Assembly (NCBI GenBank): GCA_003243195.1
Contig: QFQI01000002.1
Coordinates: 248,001 to 312,000 of the forward strand
Source: Sphingomonas taxi
GTDB taxonomy: Bacteria > Pseudomonadota > Alphaproteobacteria > Sphingomonadales > Sphingomonadaceae
Length of the DNA stretch: 64,000 bases
Reading direction: 5' to 3'
Part shown: positions 27,579 to 36,016 of the stretch, in pieces
Layout of the letters: the number at the start of each line of letters is the position of its first letter
Position numbering within the stretch: position 1 is the first letter of the stretch
Notes under the pieces: model-generated
What the model saw: the letters and a program-made list of their open reading frames with translations, nothing else
The model's database searches: none
What the model was told of the DNA's origin: nothing
Made by a program: the position numbers and the translations under genes

Positions 27579-29074
27579 GTGACAGCGTAGATATGGGCGA
27601 GGAACAGTCCGCCGGCGGCGGGGGGTTCATCAACTACATTCCGACCATCCTGTGGCAGCGCAAATGGTTCGTGATCGTGCCGTTCGTGGTGCTGTCGATC
27701 GCCGGCGTGGCGGCGGCGATGCTGCTGCCGCCGGTCTATCGCTCGTCGGCGACGCTGCTGGTGGAATCGCAGGAACTGCCCTCCACGCTCGTCACCTCGC
27801 CGCTCAACACGATCATCGACCAGCGGATCGCCAAGATCCGTGAACAGGTGCTCAGCCGGGGCGACCTGATCGAGCTGATCGAGCAGAACAACCTGTATGA
27901 AAGCGAGCGCCGGTCCAAGCCGCTGTCGTCGGTGGTGCAGAAGATGCAGGCCGCGACCGCGTTGCAGGCGGTGAGCGGCGACATCGGGCAGGGCCAGAGC
28001 GCGCAGCCCGGCGGCACCAGCACGATCGCCTTCAACATGAGCTTCGACTATTCCGACCCCGCCAAGGCGCAGGCGGTGATGCAGAGCTTCGTCAGCCGCT
28101 TCCTGGAGATCGACGCCACCACCATGGCGGCGCAGGCGAACAACACCGTCGACTTCCTCCAGGACCAGTCGGGCAAGCTCCAGGCCGAGATCAACCGCAT
28201 CGAAGGCCAGATCACCGCGATCAAGGCGCGCAACGGCGCGGCGCTGGCCGGGGGCGGCATGGTGATGCCCGCGAACACCGGCAGCTACAGCGCGCAGATC
28301 GCGCAATTGCAGAGCGAGAACCGCGTGCTGCTGGCGCAGTCGCGCAAGAGCGGCGGCAAGGATCCGCTGGTGCAGCAGGCCGAGGCGGCGCTGGTCGCCG
28401 CCCGCGCGGTCTTCGCCGAAAGCCATCCCGACGTGATCCGCGCCAAGTCGCGCTTGCAGCAGGCGCAGGAGATCGCCGCGTCGCAAGGCCCGTCGCAGGA
28501 CAATGCGCTGATCCAGAGCCAGGTGCAGGCCAACAACGCGCAGATCGCCCAACTCGAAGCCTATCGCGCGCAGGATGCGGCGCGCGCCGCATCGGGCATG
28601 GCCGCGCAGTCGCGCGCGCCGGTGTTGCAGGAGGAGGTGTCGCAGCTCGAGGCGCGCGCCAACAGCCTGCGCGACCAGCTTCGCGACGTATCCGGCAATG
28701 TGCTGCGCGCGCAGAATTCCGCGCGGATGGCGCAGGAGCAAAAGGGCGAGCGCCTGTCGGTGGTCGATCCGCCCTCGTCGCCGGACAAGCCGACCTCGCC
28801 CAACAAGCTGATGCTGATCGGCGGCGGCGTGGGCGCGGGGCTGGGCCTGGGGCTGGTGCTCGCGCTGGCGCTGGAGTTCCTGCTGCGTCCGATCCGCGGC
28901 GTCGGGCAGCTGCGGGCGCTGGGGCTGGAAACGCTGTCGCTGGTGCCGACCTTCACGCCGGACCCGCCGCCGGGCGCACCGCCACGACGTCGCTTCTCGC
29001 TTCCATTCCTGCAGAAACGCCAGCGTCGCGCGGCGAAGCCGGCAACCGGGCCGGCAACCGGGGAGGCGCTGTGA
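27575..29074 (+). CDS. Polysaccharide co-polymerase / chain length determinant (Wzz/GumC family)
   Basis: 499 residues. Short cytoplasmic N-terminus, first membrane span about residues 31-51, a Wzz domain with a long periplasmic coiled coil (AQIAQLQSEN, LQAEINRIEGQI), then SSPDKPTSPNKLM, the Pro-rich motif before the second span about residues 405-430. A Pro/Arg-rich cytoplasmic tail follows. The tyrosine kinase is a separate downstream gene, as in Gram-positive CapA/CapB and sphingan GelC/GelE pairs, rather than fused as in Wzc. It controls polymer length and export. GTG start is inside a GTGA overlap. Confidence 0.93.
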   Translation: MSDSVDMGEEQSAGGGGFINYIPTILWQRKWFVIVPFVVLSIAGVAAAMLLPPVYRSSATLLVESQELPSTLVTSPLNTIIDQRIAKIREQVLSRGDLIELIEQNNLYESERRSKPLSSVVQKMQAATALQAVSGDIGQGQSAQPGGTSTIAFNMSFDYSDPAKAQAVMQSFVSRFLEIDATTMAAQANNTVDFLQDQSGKLQAEINRIEGQITAIKARNGAALAGGGMVMPANTGSYSAQIAQLQSENRVLLAQSRKSGGKDPLVQQAEAALVAARAVFAESHPDVIRAKSRLQQAQEIAASQGPSQDNALIQSQVQANNAQIAQLEAYRAQDAARAASGMAAQSRAPVLQEEVSQLEARANSLRDQLRDVSGNVLRAQNSARMAQEQKGERLSVVDPPSSPDKPTSPNKLMLIGGGVGAGLGLGLVLALALEFLLRPIRGVGQLRALGLETLSLVPTFTPDPPPGAPPRRRFSLPFLQKRQRRAAKPATGPATGEAL

Positions 29075-29871
29075 TGACCGACATGCCGATGACCATGACC
29101 GCCAGCGACCTGCCGGCGGATGTCACGATCCCGACGCTGGCGGAGGCCCGGCAGTTCGAATGGTCGACCGCGCTCGCCAAGCAGCGCGGCATCTATGGCT
29201 TCGACAGCCGCGACGTCCGCTCGCGCCCGTTCAACCTGTTGCGCTCGCGGTTGCTGAAGCTGCATCGCAACAAGGGGTGGCGACTGTTCGGGGTCGTGTC
29301 GGCCACGCCGGCGGTGGGCAAGTCGTTCGTGGCGACCAACCTCGCCGCGGCCCTGTCGCGCACGCCGGGGCTCGACACCACGCTGGTCGACCTAGACCTG
29401 CGCCGCGGCTCGATCGCCAGCAATTTCGGATTGCCGGTCGAGCGTGGCATGCGCGACTATCTGGAGGGCGCGGTGCCGGGCCTGAACGACATCGCGCTGC
29501 ACCCGGAGGGCGAGCGGCTGGTGATCCTGCCGACGGACAATGCCCCTGCGCGCTCGGCGGAGCTGCTGTCCTCGGCGCGGATGGACGCGGTGGTCGCGGC
29601 GATGCGCACGCGTCCGCAGCACAGCCTGTTCCTGTGCGACCTGCCCCCGGTATTCGCCAATGACGACGCGACGATCGTCACCACCAAGCTCGACGCCTTC
29701 ATCCTGATCGTCGAGGAGGGCCGCACCACCCGCAAGCAGATCCAGGACGCGCTGCACGTCCTCGATCAGGCGCCGTGCGCGGGTGTGGTGCTCAACCGCT
29801 TCGACGGGGGGCTGATCTCCGACAGCTATGGCTATGGCTATGGCGCGGGATACAGCGACTATTACAAATGA
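29074..29871 (+). CDS. Bacterial tyrosine autokinase (BY-kinase, CpsD/CapB-like)
   Basis: 265 residues. Walker A SATPAVGKS (about 76-84), Walker A' TTLVDLDLRRG (about 102-112), Walker B LFLCDLPPV, and a C-terminal Tyr-rich cluster SYGYGYGAGYSDYYK where BY-kinases autophosphorylate. It partners with the upstream co-polymerase, whose cytoplasmic tail would activate it; phosphorylation cycles control polysaccharide assembly. ATG at 29074 (TGATG junction) has GGAGG 7 nt upstream and is preferred over the GTG one codon earlier. It is the last gene of the export operon and is followed by a terminator-like hairpin. Confidence 0.93.
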   Translation: MTDMPMTMTASDLPADVTIPTLAEARQFEWSTALAKQRGIYGFDSRDVRSRPFNLLRSRLLKLHRNKGWRLFGVVSATPAVGKSFVATNLAAALSRTPGLDTTLVDLDLRRGSIASNFGLPVERGMRDYLEGAVPGLNDIALHPEGERLVILPTDNAPARSAELLSSARMDAVVAAMRTRPQHSLFLCDLPPVFANDDATIVTTKLDAFILIVEEGRTTRKQIQDALHVLDQAPCAGVVLNRFDGGLISDSYGYGYGAGYSDYYK

Positions 29872-29885
29872 CGGTGCGGTGGGGC

Positions 29886-29970
29886 GGTCCGGGGTCGGAT
29901 CGCCCCGCCCGCGGCGGTCGCCGTGCGCTCCGCGACCGGGGCGGCGCCGGACCCGCCGACCGGCTTTTCT
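29886..29970 (+). terminator. Probable terminator of the EPS export operon (nested hairpin plus T run)
   Basis: Three nested complementary pairs can be read: GGTCCGG with CCGGACC, CGCCCCG with CGGGGCG, and CGGTCGC with GCGACCG. A CTTTTCTT run begins about 10 nt after the outer arm. The structure starts 15 nt after the BY-kinase stop. The nested arms and late T run make it less classical than the catalase terminator. Confidence 0.5.
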
Positions 29971-30051
29971 TATGATTCGCGAGCAACGCTGTTCTCCTGT
30001 CGATGCGGTTCAATAAGATGCGCGTCGGGCAAGCCGGGGAGCCGTCGCGCG

Positions 30052-30474
30052 ATGCATCGCTTCGTTTTTTCCAGCAGGGCGGCACAGCCTTATGGCCGCA
30101 TGGAGATCAAGGCGCTGTGCGAACAATCGGCGCTGCGTAACGCGGCGGGCGGCATCACCGGCCTGTTCCTGTATGATGGCGCACGATTCCTGCAGGCGCT
30201 CGAAGGGCCGGACATTCCCCTGTTCGCCACGATCGACCGGATATCGCGCGATCCGCGCCATTACGACATGACCACGATCCAGTCGAAAACGATCGGCGAG
30301 CGCGAGTTCCACAACTGGTCGATGAGCCAGCCGCTGTTCGGGATCGGCGACGATCCGGGCGCCTATGTCGCGCGGATCGTGCACGATGTCAGGCATGTCG
30401 CGGATGCCTATATCCGCGCGCAGTTCATCGGCTTCGCCTCGCTCGCCAGGAACGCGCGCTACCGTTACGAATGA
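30052..30474 (+). CDS. BLUF-domain protein lacking the photoactive tyrosine
   Basis: 140 residues, a short BLUF protein. NAAGGITGLFLYDGARFLQALEGP, ISRDPRHYD and REFHNWSM are the family core. Asn30, Gln48 and Trp89 have exactly the spacing of the PixD flavin-site Asn32, Gln50 and Trp91. The tyrosine that drives BLUF photochemistry (Tyr8 of PixD) falls on Phe6 (RFVFSSRA; codon TTT). Family knowledge: Tyr-to-Phe mutants bind flavin but lose the normal light signal. The ATG at 30052 gives the usual short length. It stands alone between the EPS export operon and the exosortase genes, so a regulatory link is plausible but unproven. Confidence 0.85.
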   Translation: MHRFVFSSRAAQPYGRMEIKALCEQSALRNAAGGITGLFLYDGARFLQALEGPDIPLFATIDRISRDPRHYDMTTIQSKTIGEREFHNWSMSQPLFGIGDDPGAYVARIVHDVRHVADAYIRAQFIGFASLARNARYRYE

Positions 30475-30598
30475 TCCGCCCGAGGCCTTCTCCGCCCGAA
30501 GTGAAGCGGCGCCGTGCGCCGGCAAAGCCGTAGGCCGACATGACGTTGATCCCGCCGTGACGACGGGCGGCGCCCGCGAAGCGTGCGCCCAGGGGAGC

Positions 30599-30630
30599 GG
30601 CGGCGGGACGCGCCTTCCGATCCCGCCGCC
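30599..30630. terminator. Hairpin between convergent BLUF and epsD-like genes
   Basis: A perfect 10-bp inverted repeat (GGCGGCGGGA and TCCCGCCGCC) with a 12-nt loop begins 8 nt beyond the epsD-like stop. No T run follows on either strand. It may act as a bidirectional transcription block or RNA 3'-end stabiliser. Confidence 0.4.
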
Positions 30631-30637
30631 TTCGCGC

Positions 30638-31486
30638 CTACTTCGCCTTCGCCGCGCCGTTCGCGTTTGGCGTCGCCGGCGCATAACCCGGCTGATACTC
30701 GATCTTCGCGGCCGCGCGCAGTTGCTTCACCTCGCCGACGATGCTCTTCTGCGTGTTCTGCTGGCGCAGCGCGGCCACCGCGGCCTTGCGCATGTCCTCC
30801 TGCGACATCGACACCGGCTCACGACCCACGATCACGTTGGCGTAGAGCTTGCCGTTCGCGGGCAGCACGAACGGTTCGGTCGGCGGCAGGGCGAAGATGC
30901 GCTTCAGCGCGTCGGGCGGCACGTTGCCGGTGTCCAGCCGCCCGGTAGTGCGCGTGAAGGGCACGTTCAGCCGCGTCAGCGTCGCGGCGACCGCGTCCAT
31001 CGAATGCGCATCCGCCAGCGGCGCCAGCGTCTTGGGATCCGACGGCGGGTCGATCACGATCTGTTGCAGGGCCAGCACCTGCCGCTGCCCGAACGCCAGC
31101 GGGTTGGCGGCGATGAACGCGTCCACCGCCTTCTGGTCGGGCAGCCGCTGGCTGCCGGCCTGCCGCTCGGCGTTCATCGAGATCAGCAGCTCGTCGGTCA
31201 GGCGGCGCTGCCGGCTGAGGAACTCCGGCGACTTGTCGACGCCGTTCTTGCGCGCGTCCTGCGCCAGCAGCCGGCGGTCGATCAGGTTCTGCAGCAATTG
31301 CTGGCGCGCGACCTTCTGGTCCGCGTTCGGTGGCACGTTGGCGACCTGCAATTCGGTGTTCAGCTCGCCGGCCGAAATCTCCTCGCCATTGACCACCGCC
31401 ACCGTCTGCCCGGTCGGCTTGCGATCGCACGCCGCCGCCATCAGCGACAGGCCGGTCACGGCCAGCAATGCGCCACGCTTCAACAT
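30638..31486 (-). CDS. EpsD-type peptidyl-prolyl isomerase-like lipoprotein
   Basis: 282 residues. Lipoprotein signal with LMAAAC (Cys20), then a SurA/PpiD-like N-terminal domain (VAVVNGEEISAGELNTEL, QLLQNLIDRRLLAQDARKNGVDKSPEF) and a weakly conserved parvulin-like region (about residues 130-230). EpsD-family proteins occur in exopolysaccharide and exosortase loci and are thought to chaperone secreted or envelope components. GAGGGG lies 8 nt before the ATG at 31486. The Ala/Asn/Lys-rich C-terminus is low complexity. Isomerase activity is inference; the catalytic-domain residues look degenerate. Confidence 0.8.
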   Translation of the reverse strand: MLKRGALLAVTGLSLMAAACDRKPTGQTVAVVNGEEISAGELNTELQVANVPPNADQKVARQQLLQNLIDRRLLAQDARKNGVDKSPEFLSRQRRLTDELLISMNAERQAGSQRLPDQKAVDAFIAANPLAFGQRQVLALQQIVIDPPSDPKTLAPLADAHSMDAVAATLTRLNVPFTRTTGRLDTGNVPPDALKRIFALPPTEPFVLPANGKLYANVIVGREPVSMSQEDMRKAAVAALRQQNTQKSIVGEVKQLRAAAKIEYQPGYAPATPNANGAAKAK

Positions 31487-31575
31487 TGAGCTTACCCCCT
31501 CATTCGACATGGCCCTTCACTAGCACCCTAAATGGAATTGCTGTAGTGCTTCGATGCCGGAGATGGGATGGTTGG

Positions 31576-31824
31576 ATGGAAACTGCTTACGATTGGGTGA
31601 CGTTGGCCATCTTCGCCGGGCTCGTCGTATTGTTCCTGCAACGGTCGATGTCGGACGATCGACAGGATTCGATGCTCGCCTATCTTGCCGGTGCGGCGAT
31701 CTGCGGGCTGGCCAATTACCTCGGCAACGAAGGGCATGACCTGCTCGCGATCGCGCTGATCGTCGCCAACCTGGTGTTCATCGTACTGGTGCTGAAGCCG
31801 ATCGACCTGCCGCGACGCTCCTGA
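31576..31824 (+). CDS. XrtV sorting system accessory protein (small membrane protein)
   Basis: 82 residues with two or three hydrophobic spans: METAYDWVTLAIFAGLVVLF at the start, AYLAGAAICGLANYLGNEG in the middle and IALIVANLVFIVLVL near the end. I recognise it as resembling the small accessory protein encoded beside exosortase V in sphingomonads; its molecular role is not known. The ATG at 31576 is chosen because it starts directly at the conserved hydrophobic protein; the longer frame upstream reads as non-coding. It is divergent from the epsD-like gene and convergent with epsI. Confidence 0.75.
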   Translation: METAYDWVTLAIFAGLVVLFLQRSMSDDRQDSMLAYLAGAAICGLANYLGNEGHDLLAIALIVANLVFIVLVLKPIDLPRRS

Positions 31825-31845
31825 GCGCGGGCGGCGCGCCGGCGA

Positions 31846-32565
31846 TCAGCGCGCCGAACTGTCCAGAACGCGGCGCACGCCGGCGGGCACCGCCGCGAAC
31901 AGGCTGCGCGTGAACTCCGCCATCGCCGCCATGCCCGCCTCGCGGTCGGGCGTCAGCGTCGACACGCGCACCATCACCGCATCGGGCACATCCCCCCGCA
32001 GGTTCGCGCGCGCGACCGACCAGCGCTGCTGCGCCCAGGTGGTGGGCATGTCGTTGCCCACGCGCGTCCAGTACATGATCTGCTCCGCGCGATCGTCGGC
32101 ATGCGCGGACAGCGTCGTGGTCTCCAGCGTGCCGCCCGGCAGTTGCACCGGCACCACCGCGCGGTCGGACAGTTTGAAGCCGCCCGCGGGGTAGCAATAT
32201 TCCGGGCGGTGGACCTGCAGGATGCCCGTCTGCCCGCTGCTCTGCGCGACCAGCAGCATGATCGGCAGCGCATCGGGGGCGAGGTACACGCGCGTCAGCA
32301 ACTGCGAATACAGCGATTCGGACAATTGGTCCGCGGGCGGCACCACCAGCCCGCTCTTGGAATAAAAATGCCAGCGCCCGATGTCGGTCGGGATCAGCGC
32401 CTCGATCTTGCGATCGCCGAGCAGGTCGATGTGCCGCCCGGGCACGCGCGCGGCGGCGGTGGCGGCGGTCAGCAGGAAAGCGCCGCCCAGGATCACGCGC
32501 CGCCGGTTGAGGCGCGCGGGATCGGACGGGATGTGATCCGACGGCATGTCCCGCTCAGTCGTCAT
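31846..32565 (-). CDS. epsI: Exosortase-associated protein EpsI (V-type)
   Basis: 239 residues. The N-terminus has a twin-arginine followed by a hydrophobic segment (LNRRRVILGGAFLLTAATAAA), then an EpsI domain with the conserved HRPEYCYPAGGF signature and ETTTLSAHADDRAEQIMYWTRVG. EpsI proteins accompany exosortases, either as separate proteins or fused to their C-terminus, and are required for exopolysaccharide or sorting; the reaction is unknown. The ATG at 32565 has GGGGA 6 nt upstream and overlaps the exosortase gene by 11 bp, showing co-translation. Confidence 0.87.
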   Translation of the reverse strand: MTTERDMPSDHIPSDPARLNRRRVILGGAFLLTAATAAARVPGRHIDLLGDRKIEALIPTDIGRWHFYSKSGLVVPPADQLSESLYSQLLTRVYLAPDALPIMLLVAQSSGQTGILQVHRPEYCYPAGGFKLSDRAVVPVQLPGGTLETTTLSAHADDRAEQIMYWTRVGNDMPTTWAQQRWSVARANLRGDVPDAVMVRVSTLTPDREAGMAAMAEFTRSLFAAVPAGVRRVLDSSAR

Positions 32566-33475
32566 CGCCATTCCCCAGCGCGCGACGGATCGGCGAGGCG
32601 ACGCCGTCCAGCGCGAAGATCGTCAGGACCGAGATGAGGAACATCACCAGTCCGGCGAAATCGTGCGCAAAGCCCTGTGCCGCCGCATCACCGAAATAAT
32701 AGGTGATGAGGATCAGGAGGATCACGCGGATGAAGTTCGCGAACACCGCGATCGGGATGATCGTCAGCATCAGCAGCCCGGCATAGCGCCAGTTGGCGCG
32801 GTGCCGCACATAGATGTAGAACAGGCAGATCGCGGTCAGGCTGATGATCGAGTTCAGCCCCGCGCAGGCCGCCGCCACCAGCAGGTCGTATTGCGCGATC
32901 TGGATCGACACGCCCGAGCTGCCGATCGGATAGCCCAGCGCATACAGCAGGTTCACCGCCTGTTCGGAAATCGCGATCTTGATCGGCTGGGTGATGACGG
33001 CCACCGCCTGGTCGGGCGGGGGGAAGATGAAGCCGAGATAGAAGAGCGGGAACCACAATTCGCGCAGCATCGGTCCGCCGACCAGCGCATAGGCGGCACC
33101 CAACAGCGCACCATAAAGCGCAAAGCCCTCGATCTCGATGATGCCGGTGATGTGCGCGGCAAGGTACAGGACCAGGCACGCCCCGATCACCGCCCCCGCG
33201 AGCAGCGCGTTGCCGGCGGTCCGCAGCCGCAACGCCCCCGGCACCTCGCGCCACAACAGCCACAGGCCGGTGGCGAGCACGAGCGGCCCGTGGCCGCCCT
33301 GTTCGGTCGACCAGCTGAACCGCGCGACGGTCAACATGGTGGGTGCGGCGAGCGCGACGATACCGGCCAGCAACAGCCAGGCGGATGCGGGCACGGACCG
33401 CCAGCGGGCCGATCGACCGCCGGGTCTGGCGGCCGCGGACTGCGCGTCCCATCCTCCGATCGCTTCGTTCTTCAC
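32555..33475 (-). CDS. xrtV: Exosortase (XrtV type)
   Basis: About 306 residues with eight or so membrane spans. The exosortase/archaeosortase catalytic triad is visible: Cys204 in AAACAGLNSI, Arg250 in VFANFIRVILLI and His271 in FAHDFAGLVMF. It is a transpeptidase-like membrane protease that cuts PEP-CTERM-type signals. The start is uncertain: GTG at 33475 (KNEAIGG) is used, while the open frame continues to 33661 with a non-hydrophobic, Arg-rich leader that looks non-coding. Its neighbours (epsI overlapping, accessory protein, epsD-like) and the PEPxxWA protein at 20.4 kb identify the V-type system; the subtype is from context and family recall. Confidence 0.88.
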   Translation of the reverse strand: MKNEAIGGWDAQSAAARPGGRSARWRSVPASAWLLLAGIVALAAPTMLTVARFSWSTEQGGHGPLVLATGLWLLWREVPGALRLRTAGNALLAGAVIGACLVLYLAAHITGIIEIEGFALYGALLGAAYALVGGPMLRELWFPLFYLGFIFPPPDQAVAVITQPIKIAISEQAVNLLYALGYPIGSSGVSIQIAQYDLLVAAACAGLNSIISLTAICLFYIYVRHRANWRYAGLLMLTIIPIAVFANFIRVILLILITYYFGDAAAQGFAHDFAGLVMFLISVLTIFALDGVASPIRRALGNGDDD

Positions 33476-33716
33476 CTTGATAGATCTCGACGCGCGGGCA
33501 AAGACCGAGCTGGCACCGGCGCCCCTTCCGGCTCTTGTTCCATAGACGTCGCCGCCCTCCGCTGCAACCAACCCGGCGTCCCGGCACCCGGCGCGATCCC
33601 GCCATGGCACGCTTCCCTTGCGCGCCCGTTCGTCAAGGTCCGGTAAACCGCGATCCGGCATGGCGGAGGGGCGCGCCGCTGCCTACAGCGGAACGGGGAT
33701 TCGGCGGAGGAAGGAC

Positions 33717-34901
33717 GTGGAGGCAATCGAGGGGATCGCGACGGTCGTGGCGACGGTGCTGGCCGCGCCGCTCGTCGTGCTGACCGCCGCCTTCGCGACG
33801 GAGGTGATCGTCGGGCTGACGCGTGCCGCGCCGGATCCGGCGGCGGCATCCGCTCCCGTGCCACGCTCCGCCGTCATCGTGATGCCGGCGCATGACGAGG
33901 CCACGATCATCGCCGGCACGCTGGCGCGCCTGCTGCCCGAACTGCCCCCCGGCTTCCGCGTGCTGGTGGTGGCGGACAATTGCGCCGACGATACCGCCGC
34001 GATCGCGCAGGCGGCCGGCGCCGAGGTGCTGCGCCGCACCGACCCCGTGCGGCGCGGCAAGGGCTATGCGCTGGCCTGCGCACGCGATCACCTGGCGACG
34101 GCACCACCGGCGGTGGTGATGGTGCTGGACGCCGACGGCGCCACCGACCGCGCCTCGCTGCTGGCAATGGCACGCGCCGCGCACGACCGGCCCGTCCAGG
34201 CGGTGAACCTGCTCAGCCCCGACCGATCGGCCGCGCCGATGGTGCAGGTGTCCAATTTCGCGTTCGTCATCAAGAACCTGGTCCGGCAGCGCGGTCTGTC
34301 GCGACTGGCGGGACGGGTGAACCTGACCGGCACCGGCATGGCGTTTCCGTGGAGCGTGTTCCGCGACGCGGCGCTTGCCACCGCCGACATCGTCGAGGAT
34401 CTCGCGCTCGGCCTCGACCTCGCCCGCCGCGGGCTGCTGCCGCGCTTCGCCGCCGAGGCGACGGTGTGGAGCGCCGCGAGCAGCGCGGAAGGGACGCTCA
34501 GACAGCGCACCCGCTGGGAGGGCGGGTTCCTCGCCACGTCGCGCACGCGCGCGCTGCCGGCGATCGCCGCCGGGCTGCGCGCGCGCGATCCGCGCGGGAT
34601 CTGGGCGGGACTCAGCCTGGCGGTGCCGCCGCTGACGCTGCTGCTGCTGCTCGACGGAATCGGACTGCTGCTGCTGGGACTGCTGGCGCTCGCCGGCGCG
34701 TCGCCGCTGCCCGCCGCGCTGCTCGGCGCGGCGCTGGCGATCGCGCTGGCGGGGCTGGCGGTGGCATGGGTGCGGGTCGGCCGGCCGTTCCTGTCGGCGG
34801 GCGCGGCGGCGCGACTGCCGCTGTACGTGTTGTGGAAGATCCCGCTCTATCTCCGCCTCGCCACCTCGCGCCCCACCGGGTGGCTGCGCGCCGGGCGCTG
34901 A
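33717..34901 (+). CDS. Family 2 glycosyltransferase, membrane-associated
   Basis: 394 residues. An N-terminal membrane span, then a GT-A domain: SAVIVMPAHDEATIIAGTL, VLVVADNCADDTAAIA, the DXD region MVLDADGATDR, then DIVEDLALGLDLARRG (ED) and RQRTRWEGGF (QxxRW-like), followed by two or three C-terminal spans. This is a GT2 layout like that of processive or polyprenyl-linked glycosyltransferases. The GTG at 33717 has GGAGGAAGGA directly upstream. It is divergent from the exosortase operon (241 bp between). Its acceptor is unknown; context suggests exopolysaccharide or matrix glycosylation. Confidence 0.82.
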   Translation: MEAIEGIATVVATVLAAPLVVLTAAFATEVIVGLTRAAPDPAAASAPVPRSAVIVMPAHDEATIIAGTLARLLPELPPGFRVLVVADNCADDTAAIAQAAGAEVLRRTDPVRRGKGYALACARDHLATAPPAVVMVLDADGATDRASLLAMARAAHDRPVQAVNLLSPDRSAAPMVQVSNFAFVIKNLVRQRGLSRLAGRVNLTGTGMAFPWSVFRDAALATADIVEDLALGLDLARRGLLPRFAAEATVWSAASSAEGTLRQRTRWEGGFLATSRTRALPAIAAGLRARDPRGIWAGLSLAVPPLTLLLLLDGIGLLLLGLLALAGASPLPAALLGAALAIALAGLAVAWVRVGRPFLSAGAAARLPLYVLWKIPLYLRLATSRPTGWLRAGR

Positions 34902-35054
34902 CCGGCGCGGGATCGGGCAACATTCGCCCCCCGGGGGTAACGCCCTTTTAGGAGCCGGCCGCCTAACGCGATGGGCGATCGGTCGCGCGATTGGCACCGC
35001 CCGGTGGCTGGGCTAGGGTCGCGGCGAGAGGTCTGTCTGGGGGAGTTCAGCCGA

Positions 35055-36011
35055 ATGGCGCGGAATTATCAATCACGTAAGCGCGTGCTCGTCACCGGCG
35101 GCGCGGGGTTCCTCGGCTCGCACCTGATCGACCGGCTGCTGGAGCGCGGCGACGAGGTGGTGTGCGTCGACAATCTGTTCACCGGCGCCAAGCGCAACAT
35201 CGACCATCTGCACGGCAATCCGCGCTTCGAATTCATGCGCCACGACGTGTGCTTCCCGCTCTACGTCGAGGTGGACGAGATCTACAATCTCGCCTGCCCC
35301 GCCTCGCCGATCCATTACCAATACGATCCGGTGCAGACCACCAAGACCAGCGTCATCGGCGCGATCAACATGCTGGGGCTGGCCAAGCGGCTGAAATGCC
35401 GCATCTTCCAGGCATCGACCAGCGAGGTCTACGGCGACCCGCACGTCCATCCGCAGAAGGAGGATTACTGGGGCAACGTGAACCCGATCGGCATCCGTTC
35501 CTGCTATGACGAGGGCAAGCGCTGCGCCGAGACGCTGTTCTTCGACTATCATCGCCAGATGGGGCTGGACGTGAAGGTGGCGCGCATCTTCAACACCTAT
35601 GGCCCGCGCATGCACCCGGCCGACGGGCGCGTCGTGTCCAACTTCATCATGCAGGCGCTCCGCAACGAGCCGATCACGCTGTACGGCGACGGATCGCAGA
35701 CGCGCTCCTTCTGCTTCCGCGACGATCTGGTCGATGGCTTCCTGAAGCTGATGGACAGCGAACCCGGCTTCCCTGGCCCGGTGAACATCGGCAATCCCAA
35801 CGAGTTCACGATCCGCGAGCTGGCCGAGCTGGTGGTGGAGCTGACCGGATCCTCCTCGCCGCTCGATTACCGTCCGCTGCCGCAGGACGACCCGATGCAG
35901 CGCCAGCCCGACATCACCGTCGCACGCGCGAAGCTCGGCTGGGAGCCGAAGGTGCAGCTTCGCGAAGGGCTGGAGCGCACGATCGCCTATTTCCGCGACT
36001 TCGTGGCCTGA
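35055..36011 (+). CDS. UDP-glucuronic acid decarboxylase-type SDR (UXS family)
   Basis: 318 residues. Extended SDR: TGGAGFLGSHLIDRLL NAD-binding motif, CVDNLFTGAKRNIDHL, NLACPASPIHYQYDPV (typical of UXS), STSEVYGDP, and catalytic YxxxK in CYDEGKRCAE. RIFNTYGPRMHPADGRVVSNF and LYGDGSQTRSFCF follow. UXS converts UDP-glucuronate to UDP-xylose. ATG at 35055 follows GGGGGAG. It is near glycosyltransferase and acyltransferase genes, so it may feed a pentose into the exopolysaccharide. A related dTDP-glucose dehydratase or epimerase is less likely given the CPASPIHYQ motif. Confidence 0.9.
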   Translation: MARNYQSRKRVLVTGGAGFLGSHLIDRLLERGDEVVCVDNLFTGAKRNIDHLHGNPRFEFMRHDVCFPLYVEVDEIYNLACPASPIHYQYDPVQTTKTSVIGAINMLGLAKRLKCRIFQASTSEVYGDPHVHPQKEDYWGNVNPIGIRSCYDEGKRCAETLFFDYHRQMGLDVKVARIFNTYGPRMHPADGRVVSNFIMQALRNEPITLYGDGSQTRSFCFRDDLVDGFLKLMDSEPGFPGPVNIGNPNEFTIRELAELVVELTGSSSPLDYRPLPQDDPMQRQPDITVARAKLGWEPKVQLREGLERTIAYFRDFVA

Positions 36012-36016
36012 ACCGC

